Notes: generated from the letters alone by a model not told the origin. A DNA stretch of 64,000 nucleotides from Streptomyces sp. NBC_00690 (GCF_036226685.1 NZ_CP109009.1:4921001-4985000), one strand, 5' to 3'. Shown: positions 9,473 to 19,418, counted from the stretch's first letter. Numbers and translations: made by a program.

Positions 9473-10669
9473 GTGCAGCGTGTTTATGAGTTCATCCGCA
9501 GACACCCGACGGGCGTCGACGCCTTCTGGGGCATCGTCCTCTTCGGGTTCACCGTGCTGTGGGTGTGGGGGGGCGCCGACGAGACGGGACCCACCTGGGC
9601 CGCGCTCCTGGTGGGTGTGGCGCTGAGCCTGGTTCTCGCGCTGCGCCGCCGTAGGCCGGAGCAGATGCTGGTGCTCGGGGCGGTCACCGGTGTCGCACAG
9701 CTGATCCTGGACGTTCCGGTCAATACGGCCGACTTCGCGATGTTGGTGATCATCTACACCGTCGCGGCGCGCGACCGCTCCCGCTGGGCCTCCCGCCTCG
9801 CACTCGCCGGCGGCCTCGTCGCCGCGCCCCTCGCCCAGTTGCGTTGGCCGAGTCCCGAGGTCACGACGACGCAGCAGGTCTTCTTGGTGATCTTCCTGGC
9901 GGTGCCGTTCGCGCTCGCCTGGGTGCTGGGCGACTCCATACGCACCCGCCGTGCCTACTTCGCCGAACTGGAGGAGCGCGCCACCCGGCTGGAACGGGAG
10001 CGGGAGGCGCAGGCCAAGGTCGCGGTGGCGGCCGAGCGGGCCAGGATCGCCCGCGAGTTGCACGATGTGGTGGCCCACAACGTCTCGGTGATGGTCGTGC
10101 AGGCCGACGGCGCCGCCTATGTCCTCGACGCCGCACCCGACCAGGCCAAACAGGCGCTGGAGACGATCTCCACCACCGGCCGGCAGGCGCTCGCCGAGAT
10201 GCGGCGGCTGCTCGGCGTGCTGCGCACGGGCGATGACCCGGAGAGCGGCGAGTACGTTCCGCAGCCCGACGTCCAGCAGATCGAGGACCTGGTCGAGCAG
10301 GTGCGCCGGGCAGGACTGACGGTGGACTTCAGGATCGAGGGGACACCTCGTCCGCTGCCCAGCGGCGTCGAACTGACCGCGTACCGCATCGTCCAGGAAG
10401 CCCTCACCAATACGCGCAAGCACGCCGGCCCGGAGGTCGGCGCGAGCGTGCGGCTCGTCTACTTCGACGACGGTCTCGGGCTGCTGGTCGAGGACGACGG
10501 TCGCGGCTCGGCGCACGAGCTCTACGAGGACGGCGGCGCGGACGGCCAGGGGCACGGGCTCATCGGGATGCGGGAGCGCATTGGCATGGTCGGCGGAACG
10601 CTGGACGCCGGCCCACGGCCCGGCGGTGGCTTCAGGATCAGCGCCCTGCTGCCGCTGAAGACCGCGTAG
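9473..10669 (+). CDS. Sensor histidine kinase, NarL/DesK-type
   Basis: Two-component sensor, 398 aa, in the cytoplasmic membrane. About four to five hydrophobic segments fill residues 17-152. A short coiled linker (LEERATRLEREREAQ) leads to the HisKA_3 dimerisation helix RIARELHDVVAHNVSVMVVQ; His197 should be the phosphorylated residue. The C-terminal HATPase_c domain has AYRIVQEALTNTRKHAG, LLVEDDGRG and GHGLIGMRERIGMVGG. The cognate NarL-type regulator follows 138 bases downstream. The signal is unknown; no large extracytoplasmic loop is seen. The start is GTG and looks leaderless. Confidence 0.92.
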   Translation: MQRVYEFIRRHPTGVDAFWGIVLFGFTVLWVWGGADETGPTWAALLVGVALSLVLALRRRRPEQMLVLGAVTGVAQLILDVPVNTADFAMLVIIYTVAARDRSRWASRLALAGGLVAAPLAQLRWPSPEVTTTQQVFLVIFLAVPFALAWVLGDSIRTRRAYFAELEERATRLEREREAQAKVAVAAERARIARELHDVVAHNVSVMVVQADGAAYVLDAAPDQAKQALETISTTGRQALAEMRRLLGVLRTGDDPESGEYVPQPDVQQIEDLVEQVRRAGLTVDFRIEGTPRPLPSGVELTAYRIVQEALTNTRKHAGPEVGASVRLVYFDDGLGLLVEDDGRGSAHELYEDGGADGQGHGLIGMRERIGMVGGTLDAGPRPGGGFRISALLPLKTA

Positions 10670-10795
10670 TCCGCACCGGGCCCGTCGAGCGTTCGTCGCA
10701 CCGGGAGCGCGCGGGCCCGGGCCGTGCTGCGGTCGGTGCCCCTGCGTGGAGCCGGGGCCCTCGCCCGCACTGACGCCCCTGCCGCGTGACCTACG

Positions 10796-10807
10796 TACTC
10801 TGGCGGT
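10796..10807 (+). promoter_or_regulatory. -10-like TACTCT for leaderless start at 10808
   Basis: TACTCT, then 6 bases, then ATG. It is the same hexamer as in front of the partner kinase gene. CTGACG at 10770-10775 is a weak candidate -35 (20-base spacer). It implies the regulator has its own promoter. Confidence 0.4.
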
Positions 10808-11512
10808 ATGACTGATGCCACAGCCGGACCGCCCGCAACGCACGTAAGAGTCATGCTCGTCGACGATCAGGTGCTGCTGCGCACCGGCTTTCGGATGGTG
10901 CTCGCCGCCCAGCCGGACATGGAGGTGGTCGCCGAGGCCGGCGACGGCGCCGAGGCGATCGAGGTTTTGCGGTCGACGGCCGTGGACGTGGTGCTGATGG
11001 ACGTGCGGATGCCGCGTCTGGACGGGGTCGAGGCCACGCGGCGCATCTGTGCCCAGCCCGACCCGCCCAAGGTGTTGATCCTGACCACGTTCGACCTGGA
11101 CGAGTACGCCTTCTCCGGGCTCAAGGCCGGGGCCAGCGGCTTCATGCTCAAGGACGTACCGCCTGGTGAACTGCTGGCGGCGATCCGCTCGGTCCACAGC
11201 GGCGATGCGGTCGTGGCGCCCTCCACCACCAGGCGACTGCTGGACCGGTTCTCACCGATGCTGCCCAGCAGTGTGGGCGAGCCCAAGAACAAGGACGTGG
11301 ACCGGCTCACCGAGCGCGAGCGCGAGGTGATGCTCCTCGTCGCCCAAGGGCTGTCCAACGGTGAGATCGCGGCCCGGCTGGTGCTGTCGGAGGCGACGGT
11401 CAAGACCCACGTCGGACGCATCCTCACCAAGCTGAACCTCCGCGACCGGGTGCAGGTGGTGGTGCTCGCCTATGAGACGGGATTGGTGCGCGCGGGCGGC
11501 GGGGCGCACTGA
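10808..11512 (+). CDS. Response regulator, NarL/LuxR family
   Basis: Partner of the preceding kinase, 234 aa. The receiver domain (residues 13-130) has the acidic pair VDD, the phosphoacceptor Asp65 in VVLMDVRMPR, the Thr in ILTTF and the Lys in FMLKDVPPGELL. The C-terminal LuxR-type helix-turn-helix (about 165-225) reads LTEREREVMLLVAQGLSNGE followed by SEATVKTHVGRILTKL. It should bind DNA as a phosphorylated dimer; targets are not evident here. A separate leaderless-type promoter lies immediately in front. Confidence 0.93.
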   Translation: MTDATAGPPATHVRVMLVDDQVLLRTGFRMVLAAQPDMEVVAEAGDGAEAIEVLRSTAVDVVLMDVRMPRLDGVEATRRICAQPDPPKVLILTTFDLDEYAFSGLKAGASGFMLKDVPPGELLAAIRSVHSGDAVVAPSTTRRLLDRFSPMLPSSVGEPKNKDVDRLTEREREVMLLVAQGLSNGEIAARLVLSEATVKTHVGRILTKLNLRDRVQVVVLAYETGLVRAGGGAH

Positions 11513-11561
11513 ACTGACCGTCAGTTCCCGACCGGCGCCCACCGGTGACGGCCGCCGTCCT

Positions 11562-11574
11562 TAGGGTCGATTCC
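11562..11574 (+). promoter_or_regulatory. -10-like TAGGGT for leaderless start at 11575
   Basis: TAGGGT lies 7 bases before the ATG, with no purine-rich ribosome site. The spacing fits a transcript starting at the A of ATG. Confidence 0.35.
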
Positions 11575-12177
11575 ATGTTGCTATGGATCAACGGCCCTTT
11601 CGGCGGTGGCAAGACCCAGACGGCGTACGAGATCCACCGCAGGTTGCCGGGCAGTTTCGTCTGTGATCCCGAGCGGGTCGGATTTGGTCTGCACGGGATG
11701 ATGCCGCCCGCGGTACGCGGCGACTTCCAGGACCTCAGGGCCTGGCGGTCAGGGGTCTTCGAAGCGCTGGACGTCTCCCTGCGCTCCCATCCGGGGGTAC
11801 TCATCGCACCGATGACGGTGGCGGAGCCGGCGTACTTCGAGGAGACCGTGGGGCGGCTGCGGGCGGCGGGGCACGACGTCCACCACTTCGCACTCCTCGC
11901 CGAGCGGGCGACCGTACTGCGCCGGCTGCGGGAACGGGGGCTGGGGACCGGCCTCAAGCGCGAGAGCTTCGCCGTGAGCAAGCTGGACCACTGCCTCGAC
12001 CGACTCGGCGGGCCGCTCTTCGCCGAGCACGTCCACACCGACCGGGTGAGCGTCCCGCAGGTCGCCGATCTCATCGCCGAGCGCGTGGGGCTGCGGCTGC
12101 GGCCCAACACCGATGGGCCGCTCACCCATCGACTGCGCAAGGCATGGACGGGCATCCGGCACATCCGCCTGGGCTGA
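11575..12177 (+). CDS. P-loop NTPase resembling TmrB (tunicamycin-resistance type)
   Basis: A 200 aa P-loop protein starting at ATG 11575 with WINGPFGGGKTQTAYEI; the Walker A is GPFGGGKT at residues 7-14. The pattern of an immediate N-terminal P-loop, then CDPERVGFGL, then a LRERGL segment followed by a helical C terminus resembles Bacillus TmrB, an ATP-binding protein that protects from tunicamycin. Function here is inferred only. Tunicamycin resistance would make sense in an antibiotic-producing genus, but zeta-toxin-like or nucleotide-kinase roles are also possible. It is a single-gene unit, convergent with the aldolase gene. Confidence 0.7.
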   Translation: MLLWINGPFGGGKTQTAYEIHRRLPGSFVCDPERVGFGLHGMMPPAVRGDFQDLRAWRSGVFEALDVSLRSHPGVLIAPMTVAEPAYFEETVGRLRAAGHDVHHFALLAERATVLRRLRERGLGTGLKRESFAVSKLDHCLDRLGGPLFAEHVHTDRVSVPQVADLIAERVGLRLRPNTDGPLTHRLRKAWTGIRHIRLG

Positions 12178-12204
12178 CCGCCCACCTCGCCATCACGAAC
12201 TCCG

Positions 12205-13350
12205 TCAGGCCAGTCGGCTGAGGAACTCGTCGACCGCTGCCCGTACGTCCTGTGCCGTCCATGTCAGGCCGGGTTCGGCCACCGTCAGTTCTGTGATCGA
12301 AGTCCCTGGAGGCGCTCCCTCCGGGGCCCACCAGACACGGAATAGCGTGACGCCCGTACTCTCCGCCTGCTCCGTCGCGGCCTTCTCCAGCCGGTCGGGC
12401 TCATAGGGCAACCAGACATGGAACTGGTGGGTGTGGGGCACCTCGGGAACGATCCGGAACCAGGGCACCCGTGAATCCCGCAACGCCTCGTGCAGCGCTG
12501 CCGCCACCGTCTTCGCATGGGCCACATACGAGGGCAGCCGCGGAAGCTCCCGCTCCATGCCGAGCAGGGCCGACAGCGCCGCCGGGTACTGCTGGAACAA
12601 CTGGCCGCCGTAGCGGTGCCGCCAGGCCCGGGCCTCGGCGATGACATCGGTCGGACCGGCCAGTGCGGCGCCCGACAGCCCCCGGAGCGACTTGTAGAAC
12701 GAGACGTACACGCTGTCGGCGAGGGAGGCGATCTCCGCCAGGGAGCGACCGAAGTGCGGGGCGCACTCCCACAGCCGTGCGCCGTCGAAGTGCACCACTG
12801 CATCGCGTTCCCGTGCCGCCTCCACCACCGCCACCAATTCGTCCCAGGACGGCAGGAGGAATCCCGGCTCCCGCAGGGGTAGCTCCACCATCAGAGTGCC
12901 GAAGGGCTCCTCGAAGTCCCGTACCTCATCCGCCGTCGGCAATCTCGGCTCCCGTACGGGATGGACCGTGCGCAAGCCGCTCACCACGCTGAACGCATTC
13001 CGCTCATGGACCTCCGGATGCGCCAGTGGATGGAGCGCGACCGTGTTGTTGCCCGTGCGCCCCGCCCAACAGCGCAGCGCGATCTGCTGGGCCATCGTCC
13101 CCGTCGGGAAGAACGCGGCGGCCGGGAACCCCAGGAGGGCGGCAGTCCGCTCCTCCACCGCCTCGACCACTCCGTCCCCGTAGAGATCGGCCCACTCGTC
13201 CAGGTCGTACACGTGTTCAGCGTCCGCGGCGAGGGCCGCCAAGCGCTCCCCGATGCGATCCTCTGTGGGCGGCTGCCACAGCTTTCGGTGTGAAGCCCGC
13301 CATGCCGCCCGCCGACGCTGCTTGTTGTCCGGTCCGCTCGTCTCCGCCAT
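12205..13350 (-). CDS. Threonine aldolase/beta-eliminating lyase family (PLP enzyme)
   Basis: Fold-type I PLP enzyme of the aromatic amino acid beta-eliminating lyase/threonine aldolase family (PF01212), which splits L-threonine-type beta-hydroxy amino acids into glycine and aldehyde. From ATG 13350 it is 381 aa. It shows FFPTGTMAQQIALRCW, HPLAHPEVHE, the HFDGARLWE motif with the PLP-ring Asp, and SFYKSLRGLSG, whose Lys should form the Schiff base. The frame is open further upstream, but residues before MAETSG have a different composition. The N terminus (DNKQRRRAAWRASHRKLW) is longer than in the E. coli enzyme, so substrate identity is not certain. Confidence 0.85.
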   Translation of the reverse strand: MAETSGPDNKQRRRAAWRASHRKLWQPPTEDRIGERLAALAADAEHVYDLDEWADLYGDGVVEAVEERTAALLGFPAAAFFPTGTMAQQIALRCWAGRTGNNTVALHPLAHPEVHERNAFSVVSGLRTVHPVREPRLPTADEVRDFEEPFGTLMVELPLREPGFLLPSWDELVAVVEAARERDAVVHFDGARLWECAPHFGRSLAEIASLADSVYVSFYKSLRGLSGAALAGPTDVIAEARAWRHRYGGQLFQQYPAALSALLGMERELPRLPSYVAHAKTVAAALHEALRDSRVPWFRIVPEVPHTHQFHVWLPYEPDRLEKAATEQAESTGVTLFRVWWAPEGAPPGTSITELTVAEPGLTWTAQDVRAAVDEFLSRLA

Positions 13351-13489
13351 CCGACGATCATCCCCGAGAGGGCCGGAGTGGCGCCGCACACAGCCTGTGG
13401 ACAACCATCGGGGGGCAAGTGGTGCTGGCGTAGCATGACGGGACATCGTCCGGTACCCGCCGCGGACTGGAACGGAAGGTCTGCACCGC

Positions 13490-14428
13490 GTGAATGCCAC
13501 AGCCCCCCAAGAGCCACTCGACCCCCGGGACAGGCCCGCCCGTCTGACCGTCGGCGTCGTCGGAGCCGGCCGGGTCGGACCGGCCCTGGCCGCCTCGCTC
13601 CAGCTCGCCGGACACCGTCCCGTCGCTGTCTCGGCCGTCTCCGAAGCCTCCGTCCGCCGGGCCGCCGTCCTGCTGCCGGACGTTCCGATCGTCCCGCCCG
13701 CCGAGGTGCTCGCCCGCGCCGAGTTGGTCCTGCTGACCGTCCCCGACGATGCGCTGACCGGTCTGGTCGAGGGGCTCGTCGACACCGGGGCGGTCCGCCC
13801 CGGTCAACTGCTGGTGCACACCTCCGGGCGATTCGGTGTGCAGGTGCTCGCGCCCGCGACCCGGGCCGGCGCACTGCCCCTCGCCCTCCACCCTGCGATG
13901 ACGTTCACCGGCACCAGTGTCGATGTGCAGCGACTGGCCGGATGCTCCTTCGGGGTCACCGCCCCGGTCGAGCTGCGGCTCGCCGCCGAGGCGCTGGTCA
14001 TCGAGATGGGCGGAGAGCCCGAGTGGGTCGACGAGCAGTCCCGCCCGCTCTACCACGCGGCCCTCTCCCTCGGGGCGAACCACCTGGTCACGCTGGTCGC
14101 CCAGGCGATGGAGCTGCTGCGCACGGCAGGAGTGGCGGCGCCCGACCGGATGCTCGGCCCCCTGCTCGGAGCGGCCCTGGACAACGCCCTGCGCTCGGGG
14201 GACGCCGCGCTCACCGGACCCGTTGCCCGCGGTGATGCGGGGACCGTCGCCGTCCACGTGGCGGAACTGCGCAAACACGCCCCCGCCACCGTCGCGGGCT
14301 ATCTGGCGATGGCGCGCACCACCGCGGACCGAGCGCTCGCCCACGGCCTGCTCAAACCCGAGCTGGCCGAGGACCTCCTCGGCGTACTGGCAGACGGCGG
14401 TCAGCCCGCGGGCGGCGAGCGCCCGTGA
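13490..14428 (+). CDS. Rossmann-like/DUF2520 protein of the pantothenate operon
   Basis: 312 aa, GTG start. The N-terminal NAD(P)-binding Rossmann fold carries [15 protein letters not shown] (about residues 19-33), and a DUF2520 helical domain follows ([31 protein letters not shown]), an arrangement like short-chain 6-phosphogluconate/ketopantoate reductases. It is the first gene of a run in which every stop overlaps the next start: this gene, panC, nadB, nadC, coaX. That position and fold suggest a reductase step in pantothenate synthesis, as reported for PanG-type ketopantoate reductases elsewhere, but the assignment is inference. No panB, panD or panE is in the window. Confidence 0.85.
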   Translation: MNATAPQEPLDPRDRPARLTVGVVGAGRVGPALAASLQLAGHRPVAVSAVSEASVRRAAVLLPDVPIVPPAEVLARAELVLLTVPDDALTGLVEGLVDTGAVRPGQLLVHTSGRFGVQVLAPATRAGALPLALHPAMTFTGTSVDVQRLAGCSFGVTAPVELRLAAEALVIEMGGEPEWVDEQSRPLYHAALSLGANHLVTLVAQAMELLRTAGVAAPDRMLGPLLGAALDNALRSGDAALTGPVARGDAGTVAVHVAELRKHAPATVAGYLAMARTTADRALAHGLLKPELAEDLLGVLADGGQPAGGERP

Positions 14429-15573
14429 ACGACCCCCATGAGACGCGTGGGACGGGTGAGGCGGGTGGGATGAGCGGCCAGTCCGACCGGCCTCCCGTCG
14501 AACCGGCCGCCGTCGCTGCACCGGTCCCGGAGCGCACCCGTCCACTGGGCTCCATCACCTCGCGCCCCGCCGGTTTCGAGCTGGTCCCGACCCTCGATGA
14601 CCTGGGGTACGTCCTCGAACACCTGGCCGCGCCCGGCCACACGGCCGTCGTCATGACGATGGGCGCCCTCCATGAGGGGCACGCCGCGCTGATCCGTGCG
14701 GCACGCGAGCGGGTGGGCACCAAGGGCTTCGTCACGGTCACCGTCTTCGTCAACCCGCTCCAGTTCGGCGCGGGTGAGGACCTCGATCGCTACCCGCGCA
14801 CCCTCGACTCCGATCTGACCGTCGCGGAGACGGCGGGCGCCGACATCGTCTTCGCCCCGTCCGTGGCGGAGATCTACCCCGACGGCGAACCCATGGTGAA
14901 GGTCACCGCCGGCCCCATGGGGGAGCGCCTCGAAGGAGCCAGTCGCCCCGGCCACTTCGACGGGATGCTCACCGTCGTCGCCAAGCTGCTCCATCTCACC
15001 CGCCCCGACCTGGCGTTCTTCGGGCAGAAGGACGCCCAACAGCTTGCCCTGATCCGACGGATGGTCCGCGATCTCAACCTTCCGGTCGAGATCGTCGGGG
15101 TGGACACCGTGCGCGAGGAGGACGGGATCGCCCGCTCCAGCCGCAATCGCTACCTCTCGGCTGCCGAGCGGGGCACCGCGCTGGCCCTCTCCCGCGCCCT
15201 GTTCGCCGCCCAGGACCGTCAGGCCGCACAGCAGGCGCTGCTCGCCCGGGCCGAAGCCACGCCGGGGAACCTGGCCCGCGCCGCCGCCCTGTCCGCACTC
15301 GGCGAGGCCCGAGCCGCAGCGGATGCCGCCGCCGTGGCCCAGGCCGCACCGGCCGGTGCCGACGCCGTGCGCGCCGCAGCCCGTACGGTGCTCGACGACG
15401 CCGCACGGGCCAACCCGCCCCTGGTCCTCGACTATCTGGCGCTCGTCGATCCGGCCACCTTCACCGAGGTCCCCGACGACTTCGAGGGGGAGGCGATCCT
15501 CGCCGTCGCCGCGAAGGTCGGTGCGACCCGCCTGATCGACAACACCCGCCTCAGGTTCGGAGCCACCTCGTGA
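14425..15573 (+). CDS. panC: Pantothenate synthetase (pantoate-beta-alanine ligase)
   Basis: ATP-dependent ligation of pantoate and beta-alanine, the last step of pantothenate synthesis. Motifs present: [14 protein letters not shown] (nucleotide-binding His residues), [21 protein letters not shown], and the KMSKS-like SSRNRYLS. The GTG at 14425 overlaps the previous stop (GTGA). An internal ATG at 14470 is an alternative start, because the first 40 or so residues are Pro/Ala-rich and not part of the fold. At 382 aa it is longer than the usual 280-300 aa; besides the N-terminal extension there is an Ala-rich insert of about 60 residues ([10 protein letters not shown] to [10 protein letters not shown]) before the conserved C terminus. 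Confidence 0.95.
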   Translation: MNDPHETRGTGEAGGMSGQSDRPPVEPAAVAAPVPERTRPLGSITSRPAGFELVPTLDDLGYVLEHLAAPGHTAVVMTMGALHEGHAALIRAARERVGTKGFVTVTVFVNPLQFGAGEDLDRYPRTLDSDLTVAETAGADIVFAPSVAEIYPDGEPMVKVTAGPMGERLEGASRPGHFDGMLTVVAKLLHLTRPDLAFFGQKDAQQLALIRRMVRDLNLPVEIVGVDTVREEDGIARSSRNRYLSAAERGTALALSRALFAAQDRQAAQQALLARAEATPGNLARAAALSALGEARAAADAAAVAQAAPAGADAVRAAARTVLDDAARANPPLVLDYLALVDPATFTEVPDDFEGEAILAVAAKVGATRLIDNTRLRFGATS

Positions 15574-17375
15574 GCACGCCCCACCCGCACGGCCCGGGCA
15601 TACGGCTCAACGCCCCCGCCCCCGGCTGGTCCATCGCCGCCGACGTCGTCGTCGTCGGCTCCGGGGTCGCCGGGCTCACCGCGGCCCTGCGTTGCGCCGC
15701 TGCGGGCCTGTCCACGGTCGTCGTCACCAAGGCCCGTCTGGACGATGGCTCCACCCGCTGGGCCCAGGGCGGCATAGCCGCCGCGCTCGGCGAGGGCGAC
15801 ACCCCCGAACAGCACCTCGACGACACCTTGGTCGCCGGCGCCGGCCTCTGCGACGAGGAGGCGGTCCGGGCCCTGGTGACCGAGGGCCCGGCGGCGGTGC
15901 ACCGACTGATCGCCACCGGTGCCGTCTTCGACACCTCCGCCGCCGGCGAGATAGAGCTGACCAGGGAGGGCGGCCACCACCGTCGCCGCATCGCCCACGC
16001 AGGCGGCGATGCCACCGGCGCCGAGATCTCCCGCGCCCTGGTGGAAGCCGCCCGCTCAGCCTGTCTGAGCACCATCGAGAACGCCCTGGTGCTCGACCTC
16101 CTGACCGACGCCGAAGGCCGTACCGCGGGAGTCACCCTCCATGTGATGGGTGAGGGGCAGCACGACGGCGTCGGAGCGGTCCACGCCCCCGCCGTCGTCC
16201 TCGCCACCGGCGGCATGGGCCAGGTCTTCTCCGCCACGACCAACCCCGCGGTCTCCACCGGCGACGGTGTGGCCCTCGCACTGCGTGCCGGCGCCGAGGT
16301 GTCCGACCTGGAGTTCGTGCAGTTCCATCCGACCGTGCTCTTCCTCGGTACGGACTCCGAGGGCCAGCAGCCCCTGGTCTCCGAGGCGGTACGCGGAGAG
16401 GGCGCACACCTCGTCGACGCCGACGGCGTCCGCTTCATGCTCGGCCAGCACGAACTGGCGGAACTGGCGCCCCGGGACGTGGTGGCCAAGGCCATCATGC
16501 GCCGGATGCGCGAGCAGGGCGCGGACCATATGTACCTGGACGCCCGCCACTTCGGGGCCCGGATGTGGGAGCACCGCTTCCCCACGATCCTCGCGGCCTG
16601 CCGTGTCCACGGCATCGACCCGGTCACCGAACCGGTCCCGGTCGCCCCCGCCGCCCACTACGCCTCCGGTGGCGTCCGCACCGACCTCCACGGCCGCACC
16701 ACGGTCCCCGGACTCTGGGCGTGCGGCGAAGTCGCCTGCACCGGTGTCCACGGCGCCAACCGGCTCGCGTCCAACTCCCTGTTGGAGGGCCTCGTCTTCG
16801 CCGAGCGCATTGCGGCGGACATCGCACGCAGGTCCTCGGCCGGCACCCTCACGGCCGGCGTTCCCCACCCACCGGGCACACCGTCCGTGCTGCCGTTGAT
16901 CGACCCCGACACCCGCCCCGCGATCCAGCGGATCATGTCGCTCGGCGCGGGGGTGCTGCGCTCCGAGGAGAGTCTGCGGGAAGCAGCGGCGGCCCTGGAG
17001 GCCGTGCACACGAGCGCGGTCAGCAGCGACAGCGCCCAGCACGCCCGGCACGCCAAACATGCAGAGCCCGGCGTCGACTCCTGGGAGACCTCAAACCTGC
17101 TCTGTGTCGCCCGGGTGCTCACGGCCGCCGCGCTTCAGCGCGAGGAGACCCGCGGCTGTCACTGGCGCGAGGACCGCCCCGACCGCGACGACCAGGAGTG
17201 GCACCGCCATCTGATCGTGCGGATCGCCCCCGACCGCTCGCTGGTGGTCACCCGCACCGAGCACACCGCCTTCCCCGCGACGGCCCTCGACCCACTCCCC
17301 GAACACCGGGCCGACCCCGTCTCCCCACCCGAACCGCCGACCGTCCCCCACGTCCCCAGGGAGCACCAGCCGTGA
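15570..17375 (+). CDS. nadB: L-aspartate oxidase
   Basis: FAD enzyme that oxidises L-aspartate to iminoaspartate for quinolinate (NAD) synthesis with NadA. 601 aa. The dinucleotide motif [16 protein letters not shown] is near the N terminus, followed by [61 protein letters not shown] (active-site His/Arg region) and [20 protein letters not shown]. The GTG start overlaps the panC stop. The C terminus carries a His/Ala-rich stretch ([13 protein letters not shown]) and a long Pro-rich tail beyond the usual 530-550 aa. nadA is not in the window. Confidence 0.96.
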   Translation: MSTPHPHGPGIRLNAPAPGWSIAADVVVVGSGVAGLTAALRCAAAGLSTVVVTKARLDDGSTRWAQGGIAAALGEGDTPEQHLDDTLVAGAGLCDEEAVRALVTEGPAAVHRLIATGAVFDTSAAGEIELTREGGHHRRRIAHAGGDATGAEISRALVEAARSACLSTIENALVLDLLTDAEGRTAGVTLHVMGEGQHDGVGAVHAPAVVLATGGMGQVFSATTNPAVSTGDGVALALRAGAEVSDLEFVQFHPTVLFLGTDSEGQQPLVSEAVRGEGAHLVDADGVRFMLGQHELAELAPRDVVAKAIMRRMREQGADHMYLDARHFGARMWEHRFPTILAACRVHGIDPVTEPVPVAPAAHYASGGVRTDLHGRTTVPGLWACGEVACTGVHGANRLASNSLLEGLVFAERIAADIARRSSAGTLTAGVPHPPGTPSVLPLIDPDTRPAIQRIMSLGAGVLRSEESLREAAAALEAVHTSAVSSDSAQHARHAKHAEPGVDSWETSNLLCVARVLTAAALQREETRGCHWREDRPDRDDQEWHRHLIVRIAPDRSLVVTRTEHTAFPATALDPLPEHRADPVSPPEPPTVPHVPREHQP

Positions 17376-18391
17376 GCACGCCCGAAGAACGTCCACTCCC
17401 CGTGGACGTACCGCTGATCCAGATCGGCGCCGCCGAGCCCGAAGGCGGTGGCTGCGGGGACTCCTGCGGCTGCGCCCAGGGCGACGACGAGGAGTACGAG
17501 TGCGGTCTTGACCCCGCGCTGGCCGCGCTGCTCGCCGAGGCCGGTCTCGACCCCGTACAGATCGAGGACATCGCCTATCTCGCGCTCAGCGAGGACCTCG
17601 ACGGCGGTGTGGACGTGACCAGCGTCGCAACCGTCCCCGAGGAGGCCGTGGCCACCGCCGACTTCACCGCCCGTGAGGCGGGCACGGTGGCCGGACTCCA
17701 GATCGCCGAGGCCGTGCTGTCGGTCGCGGCGACCCATGAGTTTGCCGTGGAGCGCCATGTCGACGACGGCGACCGGGTCGTCGCAGGGCAGAAACTGCTC
17801 TCCGTCACCGGCAGCACCCGGGATCTGCTGACCGGCGAGCGCAGCGCACTGAACATCTTGTGCCGCCTCTCCGGCGTCGCGACCGCGACCCGCGCCTGGG
17901 CGGACGCCCTGGAAGGGACGAAGGCGAAGGTCCGCGACACCCGCAAGACCACCCCTGGGCTGCGCGCCCTGGAGAAGTACGCGGTCCGCTGCGGCGGCGG
18001 CGTCAACCACCGGATGTCCCTCTCGGACGCTGCCCTGGTCAAGGACAACCACGTGGTGGCGGCCGGCGGGGTGGCCGATGCCTTCAAGGCCGTCCGGGAC
18101 GCCTATCCCGATCTCCCGATCGAGGTCGAGGTCGACACGGTCCACCAGGTCCGCGAGGTGCTCGACGCGGGCGCCGATCTGATCCTGCTGGACAACTTCA
18201 CTCCCGCCGAGACCGAGGAGGCGGTGGCGCTGACCGACGGCCGGGCGGTCCTCGAATCGTCGGGCCGACTGACCCTCGCGAACGCCCGCGCCTACGCCGA
18301 CACCGGCGTCGACTACCTCGCCGTGGGCGCGTTGACCCACTCCGCTCCGATCCTCGACATCGGACTCGACCTACGCGAGGCTGAAGTCTGA
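17372..18391 (+). CDS. nadC: Nicotinate-nucleotide pyrophosphorylase with Cys-rich N-terminal extension
   Basis: Converts quinolinate and PRPP to nicotinate mononucleotide and CO2. The GTG at 17372 overlaps the nadB stop and gives 339 aa; the frame is open far upstream but inside nadB. The catalytic part has EDLDGGVDVTS, ERSALNILCRLSGVAT, KVRDTRKTTPGLRALEKYAV, GGGVNHRMSLSDA and KDNHV. About 50 residues precede the normal start and contain GGGCGDSCGC plus a further Cys, spacing C-x3-C-x-C-x9-C (residues 28-44). That could bind metal or act as a redox switch, but this is speculative. The last base is shared with the coaX ATG. Confidence 0.95.
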   Translation: MSTPEERPLPVDVPLIQIGAAEPEGGGCGDSCGCAQGDDEEYECGLDPALAALLAEAGLDPVQIEDIAYLALSEDLDGGVDVTSVATVPEEAVATADFTAREAGTVAGLQIAEAVLSVAATHEFAVERHVDDGDRVVAGQKLLSVTGSTRDLLTGERSALNILCRLSGVATATRAWADALEGTKAKVRDTRKTTPGLRALEKYAVRCGGGVNHRMSLSDAALVKDNHVVAAGGVADAFKAVRDAYPDLPIEVEVDTVHQVREVLDAGADLILLDNFTPAETEEAVALTDGRAVLESSGRLTLANARAYADTGVDYLAVGALTHSAPILDIGLDLREAEV

Positions 18392-19191
18392 TGCTGCTCA
18401 CGATCGACGTCGGCAACACCCACACGGTCCTCGGACTCTTCGACGGCGACGAGATCGTCGAGCACTGGCGGATCTCCACCGACGCCCGACGCACCGCCGA
18501 TGAACTCGCCGTCATCCTCCAGGGGCTGATGGGGATGCACCCCCTGCTCGGCGTCGAGTTGGGCGACGGCATCGAGGGCATCGCGATCTGCTCCACGGTC
18601 CCCTCGGTCCTGCACGAACTGCGCGAGGTGACCAGGCGCTACTACGGCGACGTGCCCGCGGTGCTCGTCGAGCCGGGCATCAAGACCGGCGTGCCGATCC
18701 TCATGGACAACCCCAAGGAGGTCGGCGCGGACCGCATCATCAACGCACTGGCCGCGGTCGACCTCTACGGGGGCCCGGCCATCGTCGTCGACTTCGGTAC
18801 GGCGACGACGTTCGACGCGGTGAGCACGCGCGGCGAGTACGTCGGTGGGGTCATCGCCCCGGGCATCGAGATCTCGGTGGAGGCACTGGGCGTCAAGGGC
18901 GCCCAGCTGCGCAAGATCGAACTGGCCCGGCCGAGGAGCGTGATCGGCAAGAACACGGTCGAGGCCATGCAGTCCGGCATCGTCTACGGATTCGCCGGCC
19001 AGGTGGACGGTGTGGTCCGCCGGATGAAGACCGAACTGGCCGCCGCGGACCCGGACGACGTCACCGTCATCGCGACGGGCGGGCTGGCATCCATGGTGCT
19101 GGGAGAGTCCTCAGAGATCGATGAGCACGAGCCCTGGCTGACGCTGATCGGCCTGCGCCTGGTCTATGAGCGGAACGTCTCCCGCATGTGA
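18391..19191 (+). CDS. coaX: Type III pantothenate kinase
   Basis: ATP-dependent phosphorylation of pantothenate, the first step of CoA synthesis. This class is not feedback-inhibited by CoA and needs a monovalent cation. 266 aa, normal length. ASKHA-fold motifs: LTIDVGNTHTVLGLF at the start (phosphate loop), the NPKEVGADRIINALAA substrate loop, IVVDFGTATTFDAV, GGVIAPGIEIS and VIATGGLA. Its ATG begins on the last base of the nadC stop, so it is coupled to the operon and links CoA and NAD synthesis. Confidence 0.96.
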   Translation: MLLTIDVGNTHTVLGLFDGDEIVEHWRISTDARRTADELAVILQGLMGMHPLLGVELGDGIEGIAICSTVPSVLHELREVTRRYYGDVPAVLVEPGIKTGVPILMDNPKEVGADRIINALAAVDLYGGPAIVVDFGTATTFDAVSTRGEYVGGVIAPGIEISVEALGVKGAQLRKIELARPRSVIGKNTVEAMQSGIVYGFAGQVDGVVRRMKTELAAADPDDVTVIATGGLASMVLGESSEIDEHEPWLTLIGLRLVYERNVSRM

Positions 19192-19418
19192 CCGCATCCG
19201 GCCTCGGGTCGCCCGAGCCAGCCGCTCGGAGCGGCCCGGCCGGCGCGCGCAGGGGGCCGGTGGAGCCCTGACGGCACGTCCACCCGAAGTGGCCCTCCTC
19301 GGGACGGTCGCCGGCGCTGAGAAGCGGTGGAGGCGCCCGATGCGTGGCGCCTCGGCGGTGCCTGTCCGGGGGCTCGCCACCGCAACCGGGTGCGCCGCGC
19401 CCAAGCGCCCGTATTGGG

